Below, piece after piece: positions 9,739-20,388 of a stretch of 40,930 bases of DNA (position 1 is the first letter of the stretch; each line of letters starts with the position of its first letter). Below the pieces are notes generated by a model that was given only the letters and a program-made list of their open reading frames with translations, did no database searches and was not told the origin of the DNA. The translations under genes and the position numbers were made by a program. The stretch is from Microbacteriaceae bacterium (GTDB lineage: Bacteria; Actinomycetota; Actinomycetes; Actinomycetales; Microbacteriaceae), in contig JAODME010000004.1 in assembly GCA_025465095.1 (NCBI GenBank), positions 1 to 40,930 on the forward strand, given 5' to 3'.

Positions 9739-10842
9739 TTGGCAGACCACTACGAAACGCTCGGCGTTTCCCGCGAGGCGACCTCGGATGAGATCAAGAA
9801 GGCGTATCGCCGCCTGGCGCGTGAACTCCACCCCGACGTCAACCCCGGCGCCGACGCATCCGAGAAGTTCAAATCGGTGACGCACGCCTACGACGTGCTC
9901 TCCAACCCGGAGCAGCGCCAGCAATACGATCTCGGTCCGCAGCCGGGGTTCGGCGGGCAGAACTTCGGCGGCTTCGGAGACATCTTCGAGACGTTCTTCG
10001 GTGGCGGCGGTGGCGGACGATCGGGACCGCGCAGTCGACGCGAACGGGGTCAAGACGCCCTGATCCGGGTCGAGCTCGAACTCGACGAGATCATCTTCGG
10101 AACCCAGCGTGACCTCGAGGTCGACACGGCCGTGCTCTGCGAGACGTGCCACGGCTCGTGCGCGGCGCCCGGAACGTCCCCCGTCACCTGTGACATCTGC
10201 CGCGGCACCGGTCACATCCAGCGGGCCGTGCGCAGTCTGCTCGGCAACGTGATGACCTCCAGCCCGTGCGGAACCTGCCGCGGCTACGGCACAATCATTC
10301 CGAACCCTTGCCCGACCTGTCAGGGGCAGGGCCGCGTGCGCGCGCGCCGCAACATCCCGGTCGACATCCCCGCCGGAGTGGACACGGGCCTGCGACTGCA
10401 GATGCCCTCGCAGGGCGAGGTCGGACCCGCCGGCGGGCCGAACGGCGACCTGTACCTCGAGATCAAGGTGCGCCACCACGACGTGTTCAGCCGCGACGGC
10501 GACGACCTGCTGGCGACGCTCGAACTGCAGATGACCGATGCCATCCTCGGCACCACCACCACCCTCAGCGCCCTCGACGGCGAGGTAACCGTCGAGATCC
10601 GGCCAGGCGCGCAAAGCGCCGAGGTGATCACGATCAAGGACCGCGGCATCACGAAACTGCGCGGGAGCGGGCGCGGCGACCTGAAGATAGGCATTCAGGT
10701 GACGACCCCGACCAAGCTGAGCCACAAGGAGCAGGAGTTGATGAAGCAGTTCGCGCGCTCCCGCAAACCGCAGCAGCCCGTGCTCACCCAGTTCCAGCAG
10801 GGCCTGTTCCAGAAGCTGCGCGACCGCTTCCTCAACCTGTAG
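9739..10842 (+). CDS. dnaJ: Molecular chaperone DnaJ (second copy type, hrcA-linked)
   Basis: DnaJ is the co-chaperone that stimulates DnaK ATPase and delivers unfolded substrates. The 367-residue product has a J domain (1-67) with HPD at 31-33, a Gly/Phe-rich linker (about 69-95), a zinc-binding region, and the C-terminal substrate domains. The zinc repeats are CETCHGSC, CDICRGTG, CGTCRGYG and CPTCQGQG, all with both cysteines. The first has Cys instead of the usual final Gly. The start is TTG at 9739 with AGAAGGA six bases upstream. The hrcA-linked copy is the DnaJ2 type found next to hrcA and rsmE in actinobacteria, distinct from the dnaK-linked DnaJ. Confidence 0.95.
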   Translation: MADHYETLGVSREATSDEIKKAYRRLARELHPDVNPGADASEKFKSVTHAYDVLSNPEQRQQYDLGPQPGFGGQNFGGFGDIFETFFGGGGGGRSGPRSRRERGQDALIRVELELDEIIFGTQRDLEVDTAVLCETCHGSCAAPGTSPVTCDICRGTGHIQRAVRSLLGNVMTSSPCGTCRGYGTIIPNPCPTCQGQGRVRARRNIPVDIPAGVDTGLRLQMPSQGEVGPAGGPNGDLYLEIKVRHHDVFSRDGDDLLATLELQMTDAILGTTTTLSALDGEVTVEIRPGAQSAEVITIKDRGITKLRGSGRGDLKIGIQVTTPTKLSHKEQELMKQFARSRKPQQPVLTQFQQGLFQKLRDRFLNL

Positions 10843-10917
10843 GGCGAGGGGCGGGAGTGCCGGGTCATCTGCTGCTGACGGTCATCCGTCACCCCCGCCA
10901 TCTGCAAGGCTGAAGCC

Positions 10918-11646
10918 ATGGCGCATTTCTATTTGGCGGATGAGCTGCTCGAGGCGAGCGTCGGCGACCGGATCGCTATCACCGGCGCGGAGGCCCGTCA
11001 CGCGGTGACCGTAAGCCGGATCCGGGCCGGCGAGAGCCTCCTCGTCGGTAACGGCTCAGGATTGGTCGCGAGCGGCCCGGTGGTGGTGGCGGAGCCGACC
11101 GAACTCGCGATCGTCGTCGAGCACGTCACGGCGACAGCGCCGCCCTCACCCGCCATCTGGCTCGCACAGGCCCTCGCCAAGGGCGACCGTGACGAGTTCG
11201 CGGTGCAGGCCGCGAGCGAACTCGGCGTCGACGGGGTGATCCCGTGGGCAGCCCAGCGATCGATCGTGAAGTGGGAAGGTCCAAAAATCAAGAAGGGGCA
11301 CGAGCGGTGGTCAGCGATCGTGCGCGAGGCGACGAAACAGTCGCTGCGCCCGTGGCTGCCGGAGGTGTCCCCGGTCGTGTCGTCGAGGCAGCTGGCCGCA
11401 TTGGCGGCGACCACGAGGATGCTTGTGCTCGAGCCCACCGCCGAACTCGCGCTGAGCGACATCCGTTCCGACGGACGCGACATCGTGCTTGTCGTGGGAC
11501 CGGAGGGCGGGATCGCGCCTGGAGAGATCGCACAATTCGCCGCAGCCGGGGCATCCGCAGTTCGACTCGGCAGCAGCATCCTGCGCACGAGCACAGCGGG
11601 CCCCGCGGCAATCGCGGTGCTCAACGTCGCGCTCGGCCGCTGGTGA
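10918..11646 (+). CDS. rsmE: 16S rRNA (uracil1498-N3)-methyltransferase
   Basis: RsmE methylates N3 of U1498 in 16S rRNA with SAM. The 242-residue protein has an N-terminal PUA-like domain (HFYLADEL, GAEARHAV at about 23-30) and a C-terminal SPOUT methyltransferase domain with the knot motifs VVGPEGG at 192-198 and LGSSILRTSTA at 218-228. AAGGCT lies exactly six bases before the ATG, a weak match to the leaderless -10 pattern, and no clear ribosome site is present. It follows dnaJ by 75 bp and precedes the HIT gene, a conserved actinobacterial order. Confidence 0.94.
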   Translation: MAHFYLADELLEASVGDRIAITGAEARHAVTVSRIRAGESLLVGNGSGLVASGPVVVAEPTELAIVVEHVTATAPPSPAIWLAQALAKGDRDEFAVQAASELGVDGVIPWAAQRSIVKWEGPKIKKGHERWSAIVREATKQSLRPWLPEVSPVVSSRQLAALAATTRMLVLEPTAELALSDIRSDGRDIVLVVGPEGGIAPGEIAQFAAAGASAVRLGSSILRTSTAGPAAIAVLNVALGRW

Positions 11647-11713
11647 CGCGGCTGCCTCGCACACTCGTGGCGGGCATCCAGGCCGCCGGCTTACTCGCTC
11701 GGGCGCGATCGCT

Positions 11714-11719
11714 TAAGAT
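11714..11719 (+). promoter_or_regulatory. -10 element of the HIT-phoH operon (leaderless type)
   Basis: TAAGAT is followed by six bases and the ATG at 11726. No Shine-Dalgarno sequence separates them, so the transcript probably starts at or next to the A of ATG. Confidence 0.55.
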
Positions 11720-11725
11720 GGCATC

Positions 11726-12082
11726 ATGCCCACCGAGAGCCCTTCGATCTTCAGTCGCATCATCGCGCGCGAGATACCGGCGGACATCGTCTTCGAGAAC
11801 GACCGTGTGGTCGCATTTCATGACAACTCCCCTCAGGCGCCCGTGCACCTGCTCGTCGTTCCAAAGACCGAGCAGTACGCGAACGTCGCCGAGCTGGCGG
11901 CCGGCGACCGCGAACTCCTCGCCGAGATCGTCGCCGTCGCCAACGATCTCGCTAGGGAATATTCCGGTGGCGAGTTCCGGTTGCTGTTCAATACGGGCCG
12001 CTCGAGCGGCCAGACCGTTTTTCATGTCCACGCGCACGTCCTAGGCGGAGCGCTCGAGGAAGGCACCCTTGGCAGGCAGTAA
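11726..12082 (+). CDS. HIT family protein (HINT-like nucleotide hydrolase)
   Basis: The 118-residue protein belongs to the histidine triad superfamily, HINT branch: IFSRIIAREIPADIVFEND at the start and the HVHAHV triad with His100, His102 and His104. HINT enzymes hydrolyse purine nucleoside phosphoramidates and acyl-adenylates. The physiological substrate is not known here. It is the first gene of a tightly overlapping set leading into phoH (14-nt overlap). The start is supported by TAAGAT six bases upstream. Confidence 0.93.
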   Translation: MPTESPSIFSRIIAREIPADIVFENDRVVAFHDNSPQAPVHLLVVPKTEQYANVAELAAGDRELLAEIVAVANDLAREYSGGEFRLLFNTGRSSGQTVFHVHAHVLGGALEEGTLGRQ

Positions 12083-13199
12083 CAGCATCACTGACGACGA
12101 TTCAGAGGACCGCCCCCTGGGCAGCGTCTTGATCCAAGTGGACGGCGTCGCGATGGTTCAACTCCTGGGTCCGCAGGATCGCCTGCTTCGGGCGATCGAG
12201 AGGCAGCATCCGTTCGTCGACGTGCTCGTCCGCGGCAACGAGATCACGCTGTCCGGCGAGACTGCGCAGGTGAACTCGGCCCGGCGACTCGTCGAGGAGC
12301 TCGTGCTCATGGTGCGCGGCGGCCACGATTTCGGAGACGCCGAGGTCGCCACCTCCGCCCGCATGCTCGACGCCGACTCGAGCACGAGCCCTGCCGAGCT
12401 GCTCAGCCAGCCGATTCTCACGAGCAGGGGCAAGAGCATCCGGGCGAAGACGCTCGGGCAGAAGCACTATGTCGACGCGATGGATCACAGCACCATCGTC
12501 TTCGGCATCGGCCCCGCCGGCACGGGAAAGACCTACCTCGCGATGGCGAAGGCCGTGCAGGCGCTTCAGCGCAAGGAGGTCGAACGGATCGTCCTCACCC
12601 GCCCGGCAGTCGAGGCGGGAGAGCGTCTCGGCTATCTACCGGGCACGCTCACCGACAAGATCGATCCCTACCTGCGTCCGCTGTACGACGCGCTCAACGA
12701 GATGATGGATCCGGATATCGTGCCGAAGCTGCTGGCGGCAGGCACCATCGAGGTCGCCCCGCTCGCCTATATGCGCGGCCGCACGCTCAACAACTCCTTC
12801 ATCGTGCTCGACGAGGCGCAGAACACGACGCCCGAGCAGATGAAGATGTTCCTCACCCGGCTCGGTCACGGCTCCCGCATGGTCGTGACGGGCGATGTGA
12901 CCCAGATCGACCTTCCCAATGGGGCGAGCGGGCTGCAACTCGTCACCCGGGTGCTCAGCGAGGTGGACGAAATCCATTTCGCCCGGTTGACCAGCGAGGA
13001 CGTCGTTCGGCACAGCCTGGTCGGGCGGATCGTGGACGCCTACACGAAGTACGACGCCGAACGTCAGGCGCTCCGCTTCGAGCGAGAGCAGGCGGCGGAG
13101 TTCGCCAATCGTGCCGAAGGCCGCGGCACCGGTCGTGCGGGTCGGCAGACGCCGGACCGCACGTTGCCGGACCGTCCGTCCAAGGGATGGCGTCGCTGA
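12069..13199 (+). CDS. phoH: PhoH-like ATPase
   Basis: The 376-residue PhoH-like protein is a predicted RNA-associated ATPase. It has an N-terminal KH-like/PhoH-N part (about 18-85), Walker A GPAGTGKT at 148-155, and Walker B FIVLDEAQN followed by VVTGDVTQIDLP. The C-terminal 45 residues are Arg-rich and probably disordered. It begins at TTG 12069, inside the HIT gene, with GAGGAAGG at 12056-12063 five bases upstream. Linkage to ybeY and era supports a role in rRNA processing and ribosome quality control, and phosphate-starvation involvement is only historical. Confidence 0.93.
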   Translation: MAGSNSITDDDSEDRPLGSVLIQVDGVAMVQLLGPQDRLLRAIERQHPFVDVLVRGNEITLSGETAQVNSARRLVEELVLMVRGGHDFGDAEVATSARMLDADSSTSPAELLSQPILTSRGKSIRAKTLGQKHYVDAMDHSTIVFGIGPAGTGKTYLAMAKAVQALQRKEVERIVLTRPAVEAGERLGYLPGTLTDKIDPYLRPLYDALNEMMDPDIVPKLLAAGTIEVAPLAYMRGRTLNNSFIVLDEAQNTTPEQMKMFLTRLGHGSRMVVTGDVTQIDLPNGASGLQLVTRVLSEVDEIHFARLTSEDVVRHSLVGRIVDAYTKYDAERQALRFEREQAAEFANRAEGRGTGRAGRQTPDRTLPDRPSKGWRR

Positions 13200-13666
13200 T
13201 GTCGATCGAGATCAACAACGAGTCGGGGCTGCCCGTCGACGAGGCCGCCCTGCAGCGGCTCGCCACCTTCGCCCTAGACCAACTGCACGTGCATCCGGAC
13301 GCCGACCTGGCGATGCTGCTCGTCGATGAGGCGGCTATGGAGCAGCTGCACGTCCAGTGGATGGATGAACCGGGGCCGACCGACGTGCTGAGTTTTCCCA
13401 TGGACGAGTTGCGACCGGGGACTGACGAGTTCCAGACGCCGGCGGGCCTCCTGGGCGATATCGTGCTCTGCCCGCAGGTCGCCATCGCGCAGGCCGAGAC
13501 CGCCGGGCACAGTCCCCTCGAAGAGATGCTGATGCTCACCACGCACGGCCTGCTGCACCTGCTCGGTTTCGATCACGCGGAGCCGAATGAGGAGAAGGAG
13601 ATGTTCGCCCTCCAGCGGGAGATCCTCGTCGGTTTCGCACTGGATGAGCGCAGCGGCCGATCATGA
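13199..13666 (+). CDS. ybeY: Endoribonuclease YbeY (rRNA maturation factor)
   Basis: YbeY is a zinc-dependent endoribonuclease for 16S rRNA 3' maturation and ribosome quality control. The 155-residue product has TDVLSFPMDE and the metal site HGLLHLLGFDH (His116, His120, His126). ATG at 13199 shares its A with the phoH TGA and gives the typical start MSIEINNESG. A second in-frame ATG at 13187 would add four residues. It overlaps the CorC-like gene by 4 nt (ATGA). Confidence 0.95.
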   Translation: MSIEINNESGLPVDEAALQRLATFALDQLHVHPDADLAMLLVDEAAMEQLHVQWMDEPGPTDVLSFPMDELRPGTDEFQTPAGLLGDIVLCPQVAIAQAETAGHSPLEEMLMLTTHGLLHLLGFDHAEPNEEKEMFALQREILVGFALDERSGRS

Positions 13667-14997
13667 TCGCGATCTTCATCAGCGTCTCGGTGCTGCTGGT
13701 GATCCTCGGAGGACTCCTCGCCGCGGCAGACGCCGCGCTCTCGGTCACCTCCCGGTCGGACCTCCTGGATCTCGCGTCGACCGCGCGCAGCCGTCGCTCG
13801 CTGCTCGGCATCGCCGGTGACGTCGCCGCCCACGTCAACGCGCTGAACTTCATGAGGGTCGTCGCGGAGACCACGGCGGCCGTGCTCGTCACGCTGTCCC
13901 TCGCCTACGCGTTCGACGAGTGGTGGCTCGCCCTGCTCGTGTCGGCGTTCATCATGACCGTCGTGTCGTTCGTGCTCGTCGGTTCCAGCCCGCGCAGTGT
14001 CGGACGCGAGCATTCCAGGGGCATCCTGCGTCTCGCCGCTCCCATCATCCGCGCCATCCGGCTCGCCCTCGGCCCCGTGGCCGCCGCACTCGTCGCGGTC
14101 GGCAACAAAGTGACTCCGGGGCGCCCGAAGACGACCTCATTCTCGTCGGAGGAGCAGTTGCTGAGCATGGTCGATGAGGCCACCGAGCTGGAGGTGCTCG
14201 AGGAGGAAGACCGCGAGCTCATCCACTCCATCTTCGAATTCAGCGAGACGGTGGTGCGCGAAGTCATGATCCCGCGCACGGACATGGTCACCATCGATGC
14301 GGACGCGAGCATCGGCACGGCAATGGGTCTGTTCCTGAGCAAGGGAAATTCGCGGATGCCGGTGATCGGGAATGACGTGGACGAGGTGCTCGGCATCCTC
14401 TACCTGCGCGACGTCGCGAGGCTGAGCCACGAGCACCCGATCGGAGCCGAGTCGATCACCGTCGTCGAACTGGCGCGTCCGGCGGTGTTCGTGCCGGAGT
14501 CGAAAAAGGCGGACGAAATGCTGCGCCAGATGCAGCTCGAGTCGAACCATCTCGCGATGGTCGTCGACGAATACGGCGGCATCGCGGGACTTGTGACGAT
14601 GGAGGACCTCATCGAGGAGCTCGTCGGCGACATCTCGGACGAATACGACCGCGAAGTCATCGAGATCGAGGACCTCGGCGGCGGCAGGCACCGGGTCAGC
14701 GCCCGGCTGCCCGTCGACGAACTCGGCGAGCTGTTCCAGATCGAGCTCGACGACGACGACGTCGACTCGGTCGGCGGCCTGCTCACGAAGGCGCTGGGAC
14801 GACTGCCCCTCGCCGGCTCTCGCGCCGTGGTCGACGGGCTGATTCTCGTCGCGGACCGAACCGAGGGTCGCAGAAAACGATTGAGTACAGTGATCGTCGA
14901 GCGCGACCAGGCACTCATCGACGCGCAGATCGCCTTCGGAACGCAGGACAGCGGGCGCCGCAACGGCAAGAGCAACGGAGATGACCATGACGACTGA
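13663..14997 (+). CDS. Hemolysin-family CNNM/CorC transporter-associated protein
   Basis: The 444-residue membrane protein has the HlyC/CorC layout. Hydrophobic segments lie near residues 2-25, 68-90 and 88-108 (the DUF21/CNNM transmembrane domain). An acidic linker (LEVLEEEDREL) follows, then two CBS repeats (about 205-320, including MIPRTDMVTI and VVDEYGGIAGLVTMEDLIEELVG), and a C-terminal CorC_HlyC domain ending VIVERD. Relatives act in magnesium/cobalt resistance and bind adenine nucleotides. Hemolysin in the name is historical. It overlaps ybeY by 4 nt and era by 11 nt. Confidence 0.9.
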   Translation: MIAIFISVSVLLVILGGLLAAADAALSVTSRSDLLDLASTARSRRSLLGIAGDVAAHVNALNFMRVVAETTAAVLVTLSLAYAFDEWWLALLVSAFIMTVVSFVLVGSSPRSVGREHSRGILRLAAPIIRAIRLALGPVAAALVAVGNKVTPGRPKTTSFSSEEQLLSMVDEATELEVLEEEDRELIHSIFEFSETVVREVMIPRTDMVTIDADASIGTAMGLFLSKGNSRMPVIGNDVDEVLGILYLRDVARLSHEHPIGAESITVVELARPAVFVPESKKADEMLRQMQLESNHLAMVVDEYGGIAGLVTMEDLIEELVGDISDEYDREVIEIEDLGGGRHRVSARLPVDELGELFQIELDDDDVDSVGGLLTKALGRLPLAGSRAVVDGLILVADRTEGRRKRLSTVIVERDQALIDAQIAFGTQDSGRRNGKSNGDDHDD

Positions 14998-15940
14998 CGA
15001 CGCCCCACGCGACGGGACCGGCGAGCGAGCAGCCGCCACAGCCGAGCCCCACGGCGATTTCCGGGCGGGCTTCGTGTCCTTCGTCGGACGCCCCAACGTC
15101 GGCAAGTCGACGCTCACCAACGCTTTGGTCGGCGAGAAGGTGGCGATCACGAGCTCGAAGCCGCAGACGACGCGCCGCGCCATCCGGGGCATCGCCCACC
15201 AGAAAGCCGGGCAGCTCATCCTCGTCGACACACCCGGCATGCACCGTCCGCGGACCCTGCTCGGCGAGCGGCTCAACGCGATCGTGCAGGACACCCTCGG
15301 GGAGGTCGACGTGATCGGCTTCTGCCTGCCGGCGAACGAGAAGATCGGCCCAGGCGACCGTTACATCAACGAGCAGCTCGAGTCCTTTCCGCGCGCGAAG
15401 AAGGTGGCGATCGTCACCAAGATCGACGCCGCATCCCGCCCCGCGGTCGCCGAGCAACTGCTCGCGGTGTCGGCGCTGCGCGACTGGGAGGCGATCGTTC
15501 CGATCTCGGCGACCAGCCGCATCCAGCTCGACACCCTCACTACCGAGCTCATCCGACTGCTGCCGAAATCGGTTCCCCTGTACCCGGCCGACGCCGTGAC
15601 CGAGGAGGTCCTCGAGGACCGGATCAGCGAGCTCATCCGAGAGGCCGCGCTCGAGGGCGTCTCGGAGGAGCTGCCGCACTCCATCGCCGTAACCCTCGAT
15701 GACATCATCGAGCGCGACGACAAGGACCTGGTAGAGATTTACGCGAACCTCTTCGTCGAGCGGGACAGTCAGAAGGGCATCATCATCGGCCACCAGGGCA
15801 GCCGACTGGCGGATGTCGGCGCTCGCGCCAGGGCGTCGATCGAACCGCTCGTCGGCAAACAGGTGTTCCTGTCCCTGCGGGTCAAGGTCGCCAAGGAGTG
15901 GCAGCGCGACCCGAAGCAGCTGGGCCGGCTCGGCTTCTGA
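14987..15940 (+). CDS. era: GTPase Era
   Basis: Era is the essential GTPase that binds the 16S rRNA 3' end and checks 30S assembly. The 317-residue product has G1 GRPNVGKS (34-41), the G2 region TSSKPQTTR, G3 DTPG (81-84), G4 TKID and SA in PISATS for G5, followed by the KH domain with GIIIGHQGSRL near residue 265. Two in-frame ATGs lie at 14981 and 14987. The second is favoured because GGAG at 14977-14980 is six bases upstream. Last gene of the HIT-phoH-ybeY-corC-era chain. Confidence 0.96.
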   Translation: MTTDDAPRDGTGERAAATAEPHGDFRAGFVSFVGRPNVGKSTLTNALVGEKVAITSSKPQTTRRAIRGIAHQKAGQLILVDTPGMHRPRTLLGERLNAIVQDTLGEVDVIGFCLPANEKIGPGDRYINEQLESFPRAKKVAIVTKIDAASRPAVAEQLLAVSALRDWEAIVPISATSRIQLDTLTTELIRLLPKSVPLYPADAVTEEVLEDRISELIREAALEGVSEELPHSIAVTLDDIIERDDKDLVEIYANLFVERDSQKGIIIGHQGSRLADVGARARASIEPLVGKQVFLSLRVKVAKEWQRDPKQLGRLGF

Positions 15941-16086
15941 CCGCGTCGCTCGCAGCCTGGACGCCCCGGACATCCGGTGCGAATCGGGAGTCGAGCAGCG
16001 CCTCGGTTCCACTCCCAGCACCGAACCCAATCCGCTTTGGCGCGCCCGACGGTTTCGGCGGCTCAATGGTCGACGGCGGCAAGTGG

Positions 16087-16092
16087 TAACCT
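16087..16092 (+). promoter_or_regulatory. -10 element of the leuL-leuA transcript
   Basis: TAACCT precedes the leader peptide GTG (16099) by exactly six bases, giving a leaderless leader-peptide transcript. Confidence 0.5.
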
Positions 16093-16098
16093 CGGAGA

Positions 16099-16127
16099 GT
16101 GTTGTTCGGTCTGCTCCTTCTTAGCTG

Positions 16128-16143
<16 letters not shown>
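16099..16143 (+). CDS. leuL: Leucine-rich leader peptide of leuA (attenuation)
   Basis: A 14-codon ORF reads MLFGLLLLSCRGES and stops with TAA, 66 bp before leuA. Five of its residues are leucine, four of them consecutive (CTG CTC CTT CTT, 16111-16122). This is the arrangement expected for a leader that senses charged tRNA-Leu through ribosome stalling. It begins at GTG, with a -10-like TAACCT six bases upstream. The adjacent RNA can fold into a stem that starts six bases after the last Leu codon, so a stalled ribosome would prevent it. The match of a Leu run with a leucine biosynthesis gene is the main argument. Confidence 0.8.
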
Positions 16144-17970
<1,827 letters not shown>

Positions 17971-17995
17971 CTCGCCGGTGACGCACTCCCCGGGG

Positions 17996-18673
17996 CTAGC
18001 GTCCCGGGCGCCGTCGCAGTCGCGGAATCCTCGGCAGCCGCTCGATCCGCCGCTGCTCGGGAAGGCTCCACCGGAACAGCACCGCGAGGACCCGGATGCC
18101 GAAGGTCACTGCGACGCAGAGGCAGGCGGCGAGAAACACAGGAACCCCCGCCATCAGGAGCACGACGAGGGTCGTGGAGCCGCCGACGGCGGCGACGGCA
18201 TACAGCGACCCCACGTGCATGAGTGCGATCGGCAGGTTCAGCAGCATGTCCCGCAGGATGGACCCGCCGACCGCGGCCAGCGTCCCGACGAATACCGCGG
18301 GCACCGCCGGCAACCCCAGCGCAAGCGCCTTCGTCGTGCCGATCGCGCAGAATAGGCCGATCGTGAGAGCGTCCAGCACGGTGATGACGCGATTCAGGCG
18401 GGAGAAGATCCGTTCGAGAAGCATTCCGACAAGGGCGGCGCCCGTGGCGACCAGGAGGTACCAGTTCGCGCGGAGGACCGCCGGCACCTCGGACAGCAGG
18501 ATGTCGCGGAACAGCCCGCCTCCGAAACCCGTGGCGATGCCGATGATCGCGATTCCGAGCAGGTCCAGGCGGCGATCCCGGAACTGCGCCGCGAACATGG
18601 CGCCCTGAAGCGCTCCGATCCCGATGGCGAGCAGGTCCGCCCACAGGGGGATGACAAATCTGCTCGCGTCCAC
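17996..18673 (-). CDS. TRIC-type cation channel / UPF0126 membrane protein
   Basis: The 225-residue integral membrane protein contains two homologous halves, each with the signature GGxx[12 protein letters not shown] at 51-60 and [10 protein letters not shown] in the second half. This is the prokaryotic TRIC (formerly UPF0126/YadS) family, which forms trimeric monovalent cation channels in the cytoplasmic membrane. Six to seven hydrophobic helices can be seen, and the C-terminus is Arg-rich. It starts at GTG 18673, and an out-of-frame ATG lies 7 nt upstream. The gene is divergent from recO. Physiological role in bacteria is not established. Confidence 0.87.
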   Translation of the reverse strand: MDASRFVIPLWADLLAIGIGALQGAMFAAQFRDRRLDLLGIAIIGIATGFGGGLFRDILLSEVPAVLRANWYLLVATGAALVGMLLERIFSRLNRVITVLDALTIGLFCAIGTTKALALGLPAVPAVFVGTLAAVGGSILRDMLLNLPIALMHVGSLYAVAAVGGSTTLVVLLMAGVPVFLAACLCVAVTFGIRVLAVLFRWSLPEQRRIERLPRIPRLRRRPGR

Positions 18674-18795
18674 TGTCCATCAGTACCATGCCGCGGGGCG
18701 GAACGCTCGCTCGGCGACCGCGGGAATACCAGCGCCGCCAGTGTGCGCGGTGCGGGGAGCGGTGCGTCCGGCATCCGCATCACCCTCGGACGGTC

Positions 18796-18801
18796 GATAA
18801 T
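18796..18801 (+). promoter_or_regulatory. -10 element of recO (leaderless type)
   Basis: GATAAT, five of six to the TATAAT consensus, lies exactly six bases upstream of the recO ATG at 18808. The intervening TTGGTG contains no useful ribosome-binding site. Confidence 0.5.
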
Positions 18802-18807
18802 TGGTGG

Positions 18808-19578
18808 ATGCCCCTCTACCGTGACGAAGCCGTGGTGCTGCGCACTCACAAGCTGGGCGAAGCAGACCGGATCGTCACCATGCTGAGCCGCAACCATGGC
18901 AAGATCCGGGCGGTCGCGAAGGGGGTGCGGCGCACCGCCTCCAAGTTCGGCGCCCGCCTCGAGCCGTTCATGGTGGCCGACGTGCAGCTCTACCAGGGTC
19001 GGAGCCTCGACATCGTCAACCAGGCCGAGTCGCTCGCCTCCTACGGCGCCGAGATCACCGGCGACTACGGCTCGTACACCGCCGCAAGCGTGATGGTGGA
19101 GACGGCGGACAAGCTCACCGAAGACGAGGGTGGGCTCCAGCAGTACCTGCTGCTCGTCGGAGCCCTCCGCTCGCTGTCACGGCGGGAACACGCCGCGAGC
19201 CTCACCCTCGACTCATACCTGCTCCGTTCGCTCAGCGTCGCCGGGTGGGCGCCGAGCTTCTCCGACTGCGCGATGACCGGCGTCCCCGGGCCCCACTCCG
19301 CCTTCGTGGTGCAACTCGGCGGCGTCGTCGCCGACGAGGTGGCGCCGCCGGGGGCACCGCGGCTCGATGCTGAGACCATCGGTCTGCTGTCGGCCCTGCT
19401 GACCGGCGACTGGGCGACCGCGGATTCCGCCGGCGAGCGTACCCGCTCGCAATCCAGCGGCATCGTCGCGGCCTATACGCAGTTCCACCTCGAGCGGAAG
19501 CTGCGCTCCCTCGAACACGTCGACCGGCAGCCGGACCTCCGCCGGCCCGTGTCACCAGCGGACGGAAGGACCGGATGA
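18808..19578 (+). CDS. recO: DNA repair protein RecO
   Basis: RecO anneals SSB-coated single strands and loads RecA with RecR. The 256-residue product starts [20 protein letters not shown] and has the OB-fold N-terminal domain ([22 protein letters not shown]) and the helical C-terminal domain. The region where many RecO proteins carry a four-Cys zinc site keeps only the first Cys (SDCAMTG), and the second pair reads [12 protein letters not shown], so zinc binding is not expected. ATG at 18808 is supported by a GATAAT six bases upstream. The frame continues upstream but that part is unlike RecO. It overlaps uppS by 4 nt. Confidence 0.93.
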   Translation: MPLYRDEAVVLRTHKLGEADRIVTMLSRNHGKIRAVAKGVRRTASKFGARLEPFMVADVQLYQGRSLDIVNQAESLASYGAEITGDYGSYTAASVMVETADKLTEDEGGLQQYLLLVGALRSLSRREHAASLTLDSYLLRSLSVAGWAPSFSDCAMTGVPGPHSAFVVQLGGVVADEVAPPGAPRLDAETIGLLSALLTGDWATADSAGERTRSQSSGIVAAYTQFHLERKLRSLEHVDRQPDLRRPVSPADGRTG

Positions 19579-20372
19579 CCGGCAAGACGCACAAGGACGC
19601 GGTCGACTTCAAGCCGCTGGACTGGACGGGCATCCATCCACCCACGATGCCGAAGGGTGCGGTTCCCGACCACGTCGCGATCGTCATGGACGGTAACGGG
19701 CGCTGGGCGAACGGCAGGGGCCTGACCCGGGTCGAGGGGCACAAGGCCGGCGAGGCGGCGCTGCTCGACGTGGTCGCCGGGGCCATCCAGATCGGAGTCA
19801 AGCACCTCAGCGTCTACGCGTTCTCGACCGAGAACTGGAAGCGTTCACCCGAGGAGGTGAAATTCCTGATGGGGTTCAACCGGTCGGTGTTGCACCGCAG
19901 AAGAGACCAGCTGAACGATTGGGGTGTGCGGGTGCGGTGGGCGGGGCGCCAGCCGCGACTGTGGGCATCGGTCATCAATGAACTCCGGTTCGCCGAACGT
20001 CTGACCGCCGCGAACTCGACCCTCACCCTCACCATGTGCGTGAACTACGGAGGCCGGACAGAGATCACGGATGCGGCGCGGCGCCTCGCAGAGGAGGTCG
20101 CCGCCGGACGCCTGAAACCCTCCGGCATCACGGAGAAGGCCATCCAGCGGCAGCTGTATGCGCCGGAGCTTCCCGACGTCGACCTGTTCGTGCGCAGCTC
20201 TGGCGAACAGCGCACCAGCAACTTCATGCTCTGGCAGAGCGCCTACGCCGAGATGGTGTTCCTCGACACGCTCTGGCCGGACTTCACCCGCGAGGATCTG
20301 TGGAAAGCCGTCCAACTGTACGCGTCACGCAATCGCCGATTCGGCGGCGCCGTCGACGCCCCTTCGTCCTGA
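19575..20372 (+). CDS. uppS: Isoprenyl transferase (undecaprenyl diphosphate synthase family)
   Basis: This is a cis-prenyltransferase of 265 residues that builds the polyprenyl carrier for cell wall synthesis. Key landmarks are MDGNGRWA with catalytic Asp39, the GHKAGE motif, the [15 protein letters not shown] segment near residues 81-95, and the C-terminal [24 protein letters not shown] region that binds diphosphate. The ATG shares four bases with the recO stop (ATGA), a common actinobacterial order. Product chain length (C50 or C55) cannot be told from sequence. Confidence 0.95.
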   Translation: MTGKTHKDAVDFKPLDWTGIHPPTMPKGAVPDHVAIVMDGNGRWANGRGLTRVEGHKAGEAALLDVVAGAIQIGVKHLSVYAFSTENWKRSPEEVKFLMGFNRSVLHRRRDQLNDWGVRVRWAGRQPRLWASVINELRFAERLTAANSTLTLTMCVNYGGRTEITDAARRLAEEVAAGRLKPSGITEKAIQRQLYAPELPDVDLFVRSSGEQRTSNFMLWQSAYAEMVFLDTLWPDFTREDLWKAVQLYASRNRRFGGAVDAPSS

Positions 20373-20388
20373 GGATCGGCGCCCGAGA

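Noticed and set aside
10876-10891. Hairpin TGACGG/CCGTCA after dnaJ as a terminator
   Set aside because: The stem is only six base pairs with no T run, and rsmE follows closely, so there is too little to call it.
13187-13198. ATG at 13187 as the ybeY start
   Set aside because: The ATG at 13199 yields the conserved MSIEINNESG start and overlaps the phoH stop. The earlier one has its purine stretch directly adjacent, too close to act.
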